Positions 31,101-41,188 of a stretch of 64,000 bases of DNA are shown here, one piece after another. The notes under the pieces were generated by a model. It searched no databases and was not told where the DNA came from. It saw nothing but the letters and a program-made list of their open reading frames with translations. This DNA comes from Leishmania infantum JPCM5. Lineage: Eukaryota > Euglenozoa > Kinetoplastea > Trypanosomatida > Trypanosomatidae. The stretch spans positions 771,501 to 835,500 of the forward strand of contig NC_009408.2 of NCBI RefSeq assembly GCF_000002875.2. The letters run 5' to 3'. The first letter of the stretch is position 1. Every line of letters begins with the position of its first letter. The translations under genes were made by a program, and so were the position numbers.

Positions 31101-31779
31101 AGGCGCGGGAATCGTTCGTCGTCGAAGCAGAGCTGCCGGAGAGCCGCCGCCCGCTATCCGGAACAGCAGCAGCTCCCTCGACGCTGCCCAAGCCCTTTAA
31201 GGCCCCTATGAGGAAGCCCAAAAGCCCCTTGTTGCCCTCCTGCGCTGCGCTGTTGCTAGCGCCCGGGGGTGGCTGCACAGGGCGCGGCGGCGACTGCTCA
31301 GATGCCGCCAGTTTTGGACTACCGCTGTCGCCGCGCTTATCGGGCGAATGGGAGCTATCGTTTTTCGCCGCTACATGCGGTGAGGAGCTGCTGCCATCAA
31401 TGGTCGAGTACGACCCGCGATTAGCATTGGGTAGATCGGGCTTTGCCTCTTTTTTCGCCGGCAGCTCTGGAGGGGATCTCGAGTGCTTGCTGCGGCTGGT
31501 CGGCGCTGCGTTTTTGGCTCGCTGGACGCCGCCGCTGCTGCTGCCGATAACGGTGAAGCACTTCGTCAAGTCGAGCTCGAACTTTGGCACCTTCTTTCCC
31601 TTGGCGTGCTGCGCTGCTCTCTCGGCCTCGGCGTAGAGGGTGGTGGGACTCGGGCAGCTTGTGAGGTCGACGTGCTCCAGTGACGCACAGCCGTCTGGTA
31701 ACTTGAGGCTCACGTTTGGCGGCGGGTGTCGCAGTGCATACAGCAGTAGCTCATCGCGTTCTGCCTGCACGCTCTTCAT
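28183..31779 (-). CDS. Large hypothetical protein (1,198 residues, Ser-rich N-terminal third)
   Basis: I do not recognise this protein. Residues 1-85 look folded (MKSVQAERDELLLYALRHPP...). About 85-280 is Ser/Pro/Ala/Lys-rich and probably disordered. From about 330 to the end it is a long, mostly helical region with few low-complexity breaks. No signal peptide or membrane span is evident. The C-terminal part has a D-L-D-I-V-R-A-F-F-F helix (in LILADLDIVRAFFF), followed by a helix pair. This pattern is reminiscent of the C-terminal helical bundles of MUN-domain and exocyst-type tethers, but the resemblance is weak and only by eye. The start ATG at 31779 is the first of the frame and the stop TAA at 28183 is clear. 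It is a real gene on codon-usage grounds; function unknown. Confidence 0.85.
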   Translation of the reverse strand: MKSVQAERDELLLYALRHPPPNVSLKLPDGCASLEHVDLTSCPSPTTLYAEAERAAQHAKGKKVPKFELDLTKCFTVIGSSSGGVQRAKNAAPTSRSKHSRSPPELPAKKEAKPDLPNANRGSYSTIDGSSSSPHVAAKNDSSHSPDKRGDSGSPKLAASEQSPPRPVQPPPGASNSAAQEGNKGLLGFLIGALKGLGSVEGAAAVPDSGRRLSGSSASTTNDSRASAASKRQGTRPASATGSSTGKILSSVWNPLSSSIQGVRQTSPVTSLPGAAKEELNVSDVARLMEQMQIPLCGTTPGTISSNIATQFGTVFDAAAQQRKMNEEATAAAFSFPRPPHIQLCEVLDSAPLAPFLDILPIFAYESLLLATGVLLTQKRDMYAQELGNVYRRVFNITEEQHTRSLANVTPPALRRALDDGDAVAKEERRRYLSELRPNASTLRLLCENSNDDDFVSRAEQLQSVIERYPDLPGDTQVPFAIRAMVFAACLIPLYHRDLSTLSPIYSAKDVESCLAALREYLSILPQTEHFCHLHAQLLASDKGGSVEAQAVFLKDLARSISHYGISGIANAQLTPAVKYAYYVMQETFCLAAVPMPWLDSSFSDDMQRSATAAFIEACLALPPCMLSAMVLVDDMPVLPPTSSSEDILLALMEVFVNSGVFRSYAELVDDNTNVQHLSAATLFQMAGNSLDTKQKAYCQMLTRSFPLAPMLIVPGRLRIGAYILLTRHWGGLYPGATQNVPKDHKASLDAFLDYLLDGCDGERRTSESKTLCVLLKRATQRYLAPLDTLAQYDEAAHVKFAKQLMEEISLPWADTVECASAPLGDVMRYVQAVFGAPRPPPLGGDPAAQQYARMCSWLDIVTALIEKCLEGFPTVAAAAPSDKMPALAAESECVGIACAKLCRYPALLPRGVHRLQTLVRVREGFEECLMRSRQQYDLVRRVTGAPPVPTDEITEKIWRNLYSAVLKLCNSLSIYILTQYSVKDLMSKFMQLDANQYKLMKCSAAKLEDLPMPRLYPDVTMQRILDEVRCVLDRVRETINFEPAVRQLRYRLGHYFTACLFAVYVDGAEVFLSPADAPLILADLDIVRAFFFEPSADKQRTPPTGRDHCNTFQGAAQALRVSSAELLEKLYSVVQYVMSKPSSELVTGGAGVPPLHTLPECSDNSPWCQYVVRRVLEHRKDFKSSMWESYKARVRAK

Positions 31780-33195
31780 TCTGGTATGGAGGGAATAAAA
31801 GAAGCGTGCGTGCGTGGTTCAGAGTCGAGGGAGAATTCAGTTGCATATATTGGGAGACGGAGCGGAGCGCGGATGTGCGTGCGTGCGTGCGGGGGTGGGG
31901 CGGGGGCCTAGATGTGGAAGAGTAGAGATACGAGAAGTGGGAGAATGGAGCACAAGCGCGAAGCAATGAAAGAAAAACGATAGCAGGCGTGTATAGAAGG
32001 GGGAACGAGGGGAGGGGAGGGGGAGAGAGGTGCTGCTCGCTCACATGCATACGCAAGCACCGCTGGCGTATAGCGCAAAACTCCCCACAGAACCAAAAGC
32101 TCAAGGGAGGGAGGTAGAAAGATAATAAGAAGAGAATCAGCTGTCGACAGCAACAGTGCTGGTGTCGGCAACTGTGAACGACAACCACCTGCAGGTGCAG
32201 TTGCCGTCTTGTCTCTGCGTCTGCGTGCGTGCACCTGCTCCGGTATTCAGCTTACGACATGCAACTCCTTCCACGGCAGCGAGAAGGAGAGCAGGCGATG
32301 AAGCGAAAAGAGCCGCTGGCCGAGAGGGCGCCGTGGATGTCTCAGGCAGCGAAGAGAGAAGAGGCGCAAAGATGGTGATGGCCAGAATGCTGTGGAGCGC
32401 GTGGCGGTGGCGCGTCTTTGCATAACACCGAGGAAGGCAAGGGGGGAAGGGGGAGGGAGAGAGTATGCAGTACTGCGAGAGATAGAGGGTGTTCGCTCCA
32501 CACATACACACACATACACACGGACGCGTGTGCACAGGAGGTGAGGCGGGAGAAGTAGACAGGAGGAGCGATATGCTGAGCGGAAGGAGGTGGGGGGGGG
32601 CTTACCCGTACAGACACGAAGGGAAGACAAAAAAGACGAAAATAAACGTATGCCCGCACGTGTGCAGCACTCGAGCACCGAACGATCAGTGCCTTCTCGG
32701 GCTACGCGGGTGCTTTGCCGGCGGACCAAAGGCCGAGGAGAAGCGGCACACTATCACCCCTCCTTCTTTCCGTACTCTTCGGTTTCATCTGCTTGCCGGC
32801 CAACCAGGGGCGTGCATGCCAGCACGTGCTGCGCGCACCGCCGTGTACACACCACCACCCATGCACGCACGTCCATGTAGAGCATGGACACGTGAACCAG
32901 ACGTGCACACGCGGTGGGGCCCACGCGCGCACACAGTCGCGTTAGGCCATGTATAGCATGCGCACCCCATTGGTTTTGTGCGGAGAGAGGGAAGAGGCCG
33001 CCAGCAGCGCGCAGCCGTACTAGCGTTGTGGACATCGGTTAGTGGCCACCTACCCCCTCCCGTGCACCAAACGTCGCCGCACGCGCCGTTGCACCAGTGG
33101 GGAGCACACAAAGCTCTAGGACTCAGCAACGCACAGACTCTCACACACACACATACACACACACACGCACGTAGCACGTAGCGGCAGGCACGCGT
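31780..33195. other. Spacer: 3' UTR of the E2 gene and 5' flank of the 1,198-residue gene
   Basis: About 1.4 kb. Has (CA)n tracts at about 32500-32521 and 33141-33168. A small perfect hairpin lies at 32871-32889 (GTCCATG, loop TAGAG, CATGGAC). No gene. Confidence 0.45.
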
Positions 33196-33663
33196 CTAAG
33201 AGCCTGGCGCTCCACCGTGAGTGGCCCGCACAGCGATGGTGAACTGCTCCCTGTCGTGCCAGAGCTGCGCGGCATGATTGTTCAGCGGTGACTCGTTGTT
33301 CGGGTTGTTGAGTAGGTTCTGGATGGACAGCAAGATGGAGCTCACCGAGTAGACGGCCGACCATTTCTCCTTGAGGATGTCGAGGCAGATGGCCCCACGC
33401 GTATCTACGTTCGGGTGGAAGCACGGCGTCATGAATGTGACAGTGGGCGCCTCGTACGGGTAGTTGGGCGGAAAAACAAGCAGCAAGTTGTACTCGAGCT
33501 CCTCATACGGCGTATTCGGTACGCCCTTGACGCTGCCGATCCAGCGGAATAGGTTGTCGTCCTCCGGGTAGGCGGAGATGCCCTCGGCATCACTCATCAT
33601 CACCTCTACGAGCTCCTTTTGCAGCCGCGCCGCTGCCCCGCTGTTGCTGCTGCCGCCGTGCAT
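33196..33663 (-). CDS. Ubiquitin-conjugating enzyme E2 (UBE2C/UbcH10-like)
   Basis: The 155-residue single UBC fold has the HPN triad at residues 83-85 and the catalytic cysteine C93 in GAICLDILKEKWSAVYSV. This block is nearly that of UBE2C (GNICLDILKEKWSALYDV), as are LLSIQNLL and the SPLNNHAAQLW segment. UBE2C is the E2 that starts chains on substrates of the anaphase-promoting complex, so a mitotic role is plausible by family. The long N-terminal extension of animal UBE2C is short here (about 20 residues). The open frame continues upstream only with non-ATG codons; the ATG at 33663 is chosen. Next upstream is another UBC-fold gene (34934-35914). Confidence 0.92.
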   Translation of the reverse strand: MHGGSSNSGAAARLQKELVEVMMSDAEGISAYPEDDNLFRWIGSVKGVPNTPYEELEYNLLLVFPPNYPYEAPTVTFMTPCFHPNVDTRGAICLDILKEKWSAVYSVSSILLSIQNLLNNPNNESPLNNHAAQLWHDREQFTIAVRATHGGAPGS

Positions 33664-34933
33664 TGGTGTGCCAGTACGTGAGTCAGTATCGAAGACCAGA
33701 GAAGCGCGTTGCACCGACGCACACGCACAAGAGCAGGCACGCGGAATGTCGACAGTGGAGGAAACAAGAAGAGGAGCAGCTGCAGGAATCTGCGATGGGG
33801 ATGTGTGGGAGTGAGCAGCGCGCGGGGAGGATAGGCGAGAGAATGGGCAGAAGAAAACCAGTGCCGTGTGTACCACGTAACGCCTCTGCAAGGTGTCACC
33901 GAGACAACAACACAAAACAGCGAGAAACACGCACACGCACACACAAGGAGGGGCTGAGGAGAGAGAAGCAAGGGGAATCCGCGAGTGATGAGGAGACGGC
34001 AGACGCGCGTAGCAACACCCAATAAAAAGAAGTGTGTCTGTGTGCGGGCTGTGGGGAATGGAGAGGGAGCTTCCCAGGTGTGACTGAGTGGCTTTGTAAC
34101 AGAAAAGGAAAGGCGGAGGAGCAGGGCGTATCTACAAGACAAGCGAAGGGGGAGAGAGAGAGGTGTGCGTGTGTGATGGAGTGCCTACATGGGTATACGT
34201 TGAGGAAGCCGGGCCACACACACACGCAGGCGCCTTGGCTGAAAAGCTTAGCCGGTGCGTGTCTGAAGCTGGAAAAGAAGTGGCAGTGGCCAAGTGCTCG
34301 CTATGCTCAAAAGGTGGTGTGCAGCAGTGCTAGAGATACCGGTGCTGGTGCGAGTGAGGCTCTTCGCGTTGATTAGCTGCTGTGCTGTGCTTCCTGATAG
34401 GCATGGAAGGGAGGGGGTGGAGGCGAGGGCGGGGGGACGAAAAGAAAGAAGGCGTCAGGGTCTACCGCCGGCAGGGGCAGAGCTGCATGGAGGAGAAAGA
34501 GGGCCTTAGGATGCTGCTGGCCATCTAGGGAGTCATGTAGGCGGCATCGCAAGTCAGCGGCGGGGACGCGTAACCGGTGAGACGCCGCACGCTGTAAACA
34601 GGACGGAGAGAGCGAGCAAGCGAGAGCGAATGAGGTAGCGCGAAAACGCGATGCGCATTCCGCTCTTGAGCCCCACAGGCACGCAGACAGGCCACTCCAA
34701 GAGAGGGAGAGCACAGGCTTCTTTTGCTTACTTCCTTTACGCCCCCGGAGGGCTGCGCGTGCGTACCTGGGTTGGTGACGGCCAAACGCGCAGCAGGGCC
34801 TACGTACACGCGCACACACCGAAAATAAAGGAAAAGCGCCGCGCAGCTACATGATGGTGGCCAGAGGACGCAACAATAACAAAACATCAGCTTCTTTTTG
34901 TCATCATCACCGGCGCACGTCTCTGCGTGCGGC
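33664..34933. other. Spacer between the two UBC-fold genes
   Basis: About 1.27 kb without a credible gene. The probable acceptor for the E2 gene lies near 33780, where a pyrimidine tract ends in GCAG on the minus strand. Otherwise CA/GA-rich. Confidence 0.45.
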
Positions 34934-35914
34934 TTAGGAGTGCAAGAGGTGCGGAAGGACTTCACGAGTGTACCAGTCTGCATTGCACTTGGTGACGGTG
35001 TCCGTCATGTCGTCGCCCGTGTCGCCTTCGCTCGCCTTCCAGACGTCGAGGAAGTGTTGCATCACCTCGGTGCCAAGATACTGCTCGAACGGCTTCAGCA
35101 GCAGCACCTCCTGCGTCACACTGCGCCGCTCCACATCGCGGCGTGCGAGGACGCGGTTCACCCCGCCGGAGTCGCGATCAGTCTCCATCGATGGTGATCG
35201 CCACGAGGAGGGCCATTCGGCAGGGAGGAAGATGAGCCGCATGTGCCGGATTAGAACCATCATGACAGAGACACGCATGGGGTCGATGGTGGAGTAAACC
35301 TCCTCGAACGGTACAAACACGCGCTTCACCGTTTCCGAGGGCGTCGCTGTGGAGGTGTCCTTGGCAGGGCTGTCACGCTGTGCGGCACACGACGAAATCT
35401 CGGAGAGGTGATCGCCGGCGCCGCTCAGCTGGTCGAGATGCTGCAAACAGCGCTCCTGGACGAGCGGGTGGCTCCGCAGCGGCCCAGTGAGCTCGATGAT
35501 GGGCGGCTCAAAGGGATACCGGCTAGGGAAGTACACGTAGAAGGCGAAGCAGCCACGGTACCAAGGCGAGGAGGGCGAGCGCACCTGCACAAGACCGTTC
35601 CACGCGTGGTCCGGCGCGAGCATCGGGTCCACCCCAAAGGCCGGCCCGTCGTTGGCGGACGGCGTCAGCGACAGGCCATCCAAGCAGTAGAGCGGCGGCA
35701 GAAGCAGCACGTCTCGCAGTGGGCTGGTTGTCGACCCTACCGAGTTTGCGACACTTGGCTGCCTCTCGTCCTCATCTTCCTCTGCAGGGGTCAGTGCAGA
35801 CGCGATGCCATGGGTGGTGAGCAGTAGCATCTCGCGCCGCAGGTAGAGGGACCGGAAGAGATAGTCCCGAGTGGATGTGGAGTGCCCGTAGGGCGAACAG
35901 GATGAGGACGCCAT
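34934..35914 (-). CDS. E2-variant protein, AKTIP/FTS-like (UBC fold without catalytic Cys)
   Basis: The 326-residue protein has a UBC domain recognisable at about residues 100-155: WNGLVQVRSPSSPWYRGCFA, FYVYFPSRYPFEPPIIELTG, and then SHPLV. The E2 'HPN...ICLD' active site is absent; instead HPLV stands where AKTIP/Fused Toes has the same HPLV, and no Cys occupies the usual position (nearest is C156). A helical part follows with FVPFEEVYSTIDPMRVSVMM. FTS works with Hook and FHIP proteins linking cargo to dynein, while other E2 variants act in ubiquitin or ESCRT pathways. Which applies here cannot be read from sequence. The first ATG is at 35914; the ten codons before it start at GTG. It is adjacent to a catalytic E2. 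Confidence 0.7.
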   Translation of the reverse strand: MASSSCSPYGHSTSTRDYLFRSLYLRREMLLLTTHGIASALTPAEEDEDERQPSVANSVGSTTSPLRDVLLLPPLYCLDGLSLTPSANDGPAFGVDPMLAPDHAWNGLVQVRSPSSPWYRGCFAFYVYFPSRYPFEPPIIELTGPLRSHPLVQERCLQHLDQLSGAGDHLSEISSCAAQRDSPAKDTSTATPSETVKRVFVPFEEVYSTIDPMRVSVMMVLIRHMRLIFLPAEWPSSWRSPSMETDRDSGGVNRVLARRDVERRSVTQEVLLLKPFEQYLGTEVMQHFLDVWKASEGDTGDDMTDTVTKCNADWYTREVLPHLLHS

Positions 35915-36448
35915 TGTTGGCGCTGCAGTCGATGAGGACGACACACCCGATGGAGGCGCGGCTAGGGCTAACTGGATAGCAGCACGCAGCTAGAGATCAA
36001 CCGGCGAGAGCTTGTGCGTGCTTCTGTCAACGTTGTAGCAGCGCCAAACCGAAACGCGAGCGAGGGAGTGGTGCTGGTGACGGGCTCTGTGTCAACATAC
36101 ACGCATGCAGGCAATTGTGGTTGAGGTAACAGCCGTTTCCTCCTGTGCTACCACAGATGCACCCAATTGCCACGTGCTGTGCTTCCCTCTGCGCACACAC
36201 GCGGACTGGGACGCCGGGTGACGTAACCAGGCCCACAGAGTACAGAAAAGGAAAAGCAGCTGGCTTGAAGAGGGGTGCTGCACCGCAGCGGGTGCACTTG
36301 CAGATTGCACAGATGAAGAGGAATGACGTGCGGAAAGACGGAGGGGGAGGGTGGAAGTAAACGGAGGCGTTAGGGCTGCTAATGTGTGTGTGTGTGTGTG
36401 TGTCTGCTCCGTTCGGCACAGATTTTCTTCTTTGGCAACGGAGAGAAG
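35915..36448. other. Spacer 5' of the E2-variant gene
   Basis: About 0.53 kb. Contains a (TG)n run at about 36382-36402. No gene. Confidence 0.45.
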
Positions 36449-37045
36449 CCCTGACGACGGGGGGGGGCACACAGGCACGCACCTCATACAGCGCATGGCA
36501 TCTCAAGGGCACGGTGCCCCCGCCCCCCACCCCCACCCACTCTGAGGGCGGAAGCCAAGCAGCTCCCAACCTAACCCTGCCAATGCCAAGCCCCTTCGCG
36601 TGGTGACAGGGTCAAGCACCTACAAGGTAGGGGAGGCCAGAGCGATGCACCGCCACGGATGCCGGCGGCCCGGTCCTGGACGGGCGCTGCGTCGGAGCGG
36701 CCTGCGACGGCGAGCACGCTTGTGCGCCACCCATATGACTAGGCAGTGTGCCAACACGTGACTCGAGCGCAGCTCAGCCGGCCCTCACACTGCCCACGGG
36801 GGCGAGGGGACCCTGAGCCACCGCGAAGGCGGAGGGGACGCGCCACGCGGCGGCGTGCGAAGTGGGTAGGTGGGGGGAGAGGTTGAGGCCGAGGGCATGC
36901 TCCGATGGCTGAGGCGGCGCATCGCCCTGGCGCGTGTCGACGGCCGCTTCGCACCACACGACGGGCGGCGTGTGACAGGGCCCGGTGGCGGTAGCGCGTG
37001 GCGTTTCACCTCACGTGGTGTGCGGCAGACAAAAGCGGACACGCG
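36449..37045 (+). mobile_element. SIDER2-type retroposon, copy 4 (near full length, antisense)
   Basis: Full-length relative of copies 1 and 3. Its head (CTGACGACGGGGGGGGGCAC followed by ACAGGCACGCACC) matches copy 3 rather than copies 1 and 2. Its right end (GCAGACAAAAGCGGACACGC) matches copy 1. It lies about 3.7 kb downstream of the 145-residue gene, in a very long gene-free interval. Confidence 0.85.
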
Positions 37046-40000
37046 CTGAGGAGGCAACAGATGAGCGGACAGAATGGTGCTCGCACGGACAGAGATAGAA
37101 CCCAACGCAGGCGTCTGTGTTGCCGTATGGGGATATGAGAGCCGGAACACTACCTCTACAGCGGTAGCGCTATTACATCAGCATGATCGCCCCTTAGCCG
37201 TTGCCTTCAGTGCGGTGGTAGACAGAGCACCGCTTCTTGTTTGAATGGCTGTTTTTTTTTCCGCGCATATCGAGAGCGCCGATCCTTTACGGCGTCGCCC
37301 TCCTTCTCGCCCTCCCCGCTTCCTCGAGCAAAGCAGCACACCAGCGAGGGTACGGGCGCATCAGGCGTACACGGAGAGCGGCAGACGGCACGCAGCATAA
37401 AAAGAGACGAACGAGGAGGCACGCAGAGGTCGACGAGCACGGTCCGGGGCGAAAGGAGAAGGAAGGGAGGGAGGGGGTCTGAAAATGCTGATACATAGAC
37501 ACGCACGTAAGGAGTAGAAAGAGGCAATCGAGTGAGGCGCACATGATGCAAGCACGCAACATGAAAACGCAGGCGAGGGAGCGGGGAGGACAACGTGGGT
37601 CAATACATGAGATGTCTCCCTCTTCCCTTCGCTTCCCTCCCGCCCACTCCATCCCGCAATAGATCGTCTCCACGGCACCAACGCCCTCTGCACCAGTGCA
37701 TGAAGTAGCGAGAGAGAGAGAGCTGCAAAGAAAAGAGGCCTACCAACGACAAGGGCGCACTGTGGCAGCACAGAAGAGGGGCGGCGGGTGGAGGTTAGGG
37801 ATTGCACAACCAAGGGAGGAAGACGGATGCATGCACATAGGTAAAGCGGAGCCACACGGCAGCACCCTGTGGAGCACCAGTGCGGCGCCCGCTTTCGAAG
37901 GAGAGGAATGAATACGCACATGCACGGAGGGATGGTCAAAGGCACCTCGGAAGCCAAAAACAGCAAAGATCGCAGCAAGAGAACGTGGCAGAAGGCGAGA
38001 AGGGAGAACATCATCGCGCGCTCACACACGTACACGCGCGGTGGCGCATAAAAGTGGAGCGGAGAGACGGCGATGGCAGAGGGAGAGGGGAGGGTGGGGG
38101 TGGAGGTGGAAGCAAACGCAGAAACTGAAAACGCACCATCGCCGAACGGGAGCGACTCCGGAAAGGAGCAAGAATGGAAGAGGACAGGTAGGGAGAGCAC
38201 GCTCTCCGGCCAACGCATACATGTTCTCTACGTGTTCTGTTGCTGGCGCCAGAAGACAGCTGTTGGAGGTGGGGAGGGGGGGAGAAGGAACCACAAAATA
38301 CAAACAGAAGAGGCAAATGCACAGACACAAGAACGGTACAAGAGCAGCAACACACACACGCGCCAAAATGGACACAGGGAGGGGGAGGGGAGGGCGAGCA
38401 TCTTTAGGGGACGAAGACGCATGCCATACGCAGGCGTTGCAAGGCATATGCACATGTGCGCGTTTTGCTTCAGCGAGGAGGAACCAATGCAGCTCTCCGT
38501 GTCACACACGCACACACAAGGAGACTCCTACACTCGGCGTTACTACATCATCCACGTCGTCTTTTCCGCTCCACTCGTTCATCGACGATGCAGGCAGTCT
38601 TCCTCTACCTTTCTCTCCGCTTAGAAGCTTATCGTTCCGCATTGTCAGCACTGCTAGTCGCATGGACTGCCCTTTTTCGAAACACACATGCGGCCCTTCG
38701 GCTGTAACTGTAGCGCCACCTTGCACCTCCGATGGCAAGGAGGAGGGAGACAGTGAAGTGGGCGAGTACTGATGTGCCTGTGCGTGCGTTGATGCGATGC
38801 GCCCCCCCCCCGTGAATGTGAAAGAAACCAAGACGAGAGAGGCGGCAGTGACAACCCATACCAGCATGCCCTCACTCAGCGGGCCCGCAGGAGAGAAGGG
38901 GCGGAGGTGCATCATCGCGGTTCCCCGTTCCGCCTTTTCTCGATGTACGACCTCTCTCTGTCCTTCCCCATTCTTCTCCACCTCTACTCCCACGCACGCA
39001 TACACATCTGCATGCACGAAGGGCGGGGTGGGCGGTGTAGCCAAAAAGGAGCGAAGAGCAGGTGGAGAAAGGGGGAGGCCAAAGGCGGCCAATGCAGAAT
39101 AAAAATGGTGTGGCATCCATGAAGCTTTTCAAGGACACACACACACACACATGTATATATGTATATACATGTATACATCTGCGTACAGCATGGCCGCACG
39201 CGTCCACCATAAGCTCGCTCCGCCACACCGGCAAATCCACAGGTCGGCAGCAACGGCAAAGGGCAGCTTCCAGTCAAGAACAAAGAGAGGAAAAAGCGAT
39301 GGAGGGAAACACATAACGGCAGAGGGAGGGAGGGGGAGAAGAAGCGAAGTAGACAAGTAAACGCAGAGGCGGCCAATGATGAGGAAGAAACGAGGAGGCG
39401 GCGGCAGCAGCACAGAAAGGCACACCTGTCAAGCAAGAGAGAGGGGGGCGCGCATCTGCGGGGAGGGGGATGCGCGGCGACCCCTCCCCCACAGCACCCT
39501 GTATAGTTGTGTGCAGCACAGCAAACACAGAGCACAGGGCCGGGCAGACGCGCACAACACCACAAACACTCGCATGAAGGCAGTCACATCGGCACACACA
39601 CACACACATGGGAGTCTCAAACGGCGAAGTCCAGCTGAGCGCGTTCTCTCTGTGTTCACCTGTGTATGTGTGCCTTTCAGCCCCCTCCCTCTCTCTACTT
39701 CCTTCTCTATTTCTCATCGGGCCTGCTCTTGTTTAACTTGCGTGTTGGTGCTACTACCGGCCGGTGCGCAAGTGTGTGTGTCCGGGTACAGTATACGTGT
39801 TGCGGAGAAGCTTGTAGAGTAGTCCAGGGATGCTCTCCGAGAATGCATGTGCATACACACGTCATTGAGAAAGGATTGGAAAGAAAAGATAGATATGGGG
39901 GAGGCACGTGCGCTGCGCGGGAAACAAGGGGGCTCTGTGGAACGGATCACTCGAAGAGACACATCGACAACGACGGCATGCATCACAGGGACAAATCGAG

Positions 40001-40750
40001 GTACAACACACACACAGAGAAAGAGAGACAGGCTGCAGAGGTGAAAGGACGGAAGTGAAGAAAGGAAAACGACGGTGCGCCCGCAAGTGAGAGTGACGGA
40101 GCAGAAGGAGGGAGGCGGGCAGGACAGGAACACATCGCATTACCACAAGCGCACATGCCATGCGATAAACGCATCGGCAAGACCAACGTCAGGGGCCACA
40201 ACTACAATACAAAAGGGGAAGAGAGATGTAAAAGACGAACAGTGAAGAGATGCTGTATACACACACACAGGAGGGGGGAGGGAGGTGCACAGGGAAGCGA
40301 AAGAAGCGAGCTTGCGCCACCCCATTCACCATGTGGCGTATACAACACACAGCGAGAGAGCGACAAAGAGAAAGACACGGTAAAGTATCACTGACGCCAA
40401 AGGCAGCACTATTCCACGACACCCGCACACACACACAAAGGATGGAGGACGTACGAGGTGAAGGAGTCGGGTGACGTGTGTGTGTGGGGGGGGTGGAGGG
40501 GGAGATAATGAAGTATGCGAGCGAAGACGCTAACCAAATATCGTAGACGACCTGCTAGCCGAAGGAAAATAGAACCGCGCCACCGCACAGCACAGCTATG
40601 CCCCTTCCGCGTTCTCTCTCAACAGACATGAACGCACGCACCGGCTCAGACAGAGAGAGACAGACATGCACGGATAGGCTGGCTATCACTACATGCACAT
40701 CGTTCCTCCTTTTCCACTTTTCGTTGCTGCTGTCGCTCCGCTCCATCCCA
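37046..40750. other. Very long gene-free interval (3' flank of the 145-residue gene)
   Basis: About 3.7 kb in which no protein-like open frame was found on either strand. It contains (CA)n at about 39135-39151 running into an AT-rich palindromic patch (39151-39178, ATGTATATATGTATATACAT), a C run at 38803-38811, and long purine-rich stretches. Either an exceptionally long 3' UTR or untranslated spacer with small RNAs that I cannot recognise. Confidence 0.45.
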
Positions 40751-41188
40751 TCAGGAGTGCGACCTTGTGATGACGATCGCAGCATGATTCCTCGAGTCCT
40801 TGGACCTAGAGGGGGCATGAAGATTCGGCTTGCTAAAGCTCCGGAGGTTGTGCTGCGCAGCCTGCATAGCAGCGAGAGTACGCATGCTTTCCTCGTGCTG
40901 CTTTAAGGCGTCCGTGTTGTGTTTCACGAAGTAGTTTGCCACGGTGATCCAGTCGTTGACCGTGTCCTTTGCCTTGCTGTGAGTGCTGCCGACGCTGCTG
41001 CGCGTCAGCCCTTCGATCATTTCCTCCGTCAGACCCTCCTGGGAGTCGTCCCCGCGCTGCTTCTCGTGCGCCGCGGCGGCCACCGGCGCGCCCCTTTCAG
41101 AGGCGATGGGCAACGGTGCCTCATTAATGCGCATCGTTGTCTCCAGCTTCTTCGCCAGGGACGTCTTGCGGCTGACGGCATGGCCCAT
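40751..41188 (-). CDS. Small hypothetical protein (145 residues)
   Basis: I do not recognise the family. The protein starts MGHAVSRKTSLAKKLETTMR, has a variable Ala/Glu-rich part, then a helical segment (about residues 70-115) containing DTVNDWITVANYFVKHNTDA and EESMRTLAAMQAAQHNL. It ends in a basic Ser/Arg-rich tail. Codon usage is typical of the coding genes here. Gly2 and Ser6 resemble an N-myristoylation signal, but His3 is disfavoured in the published consensus, so this is only a possibility. No membrane segment is present. The ATG at 41188 follows a pyrimidine tract (TTTGTTTTTCTCGCTAG) and a leader of about 45 nt. Confidence 0.7.
   Translation of the reverse strand: MGHAVSRKTSLAKKLETTMRINEAPLPIASERGAPVAAAAHEKQRGDDSQEGLTEEMIEGLTRSSVGSTHSKAKDTVNDWITVANYFVKHNTDALKQHEESMRTLAAMQAAQHNLRSFSKPNLHAPSRSKDSRNHAAIVITRSHS

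Noticed and set aside
32871..32889. Perfect 7-bp stem with 5-nt loop in a spacer
   Set aside because: Too short and isolated, without compensatory evidence, to call a functional RNA element.
37361..38218. 285-codon minus-strand frame in the long spacer
   Set aside because: Low-complexity Ser/Pro/Cys/Leu sequence typical of translated pyrimidine-rich UTR, with no domain pattern.
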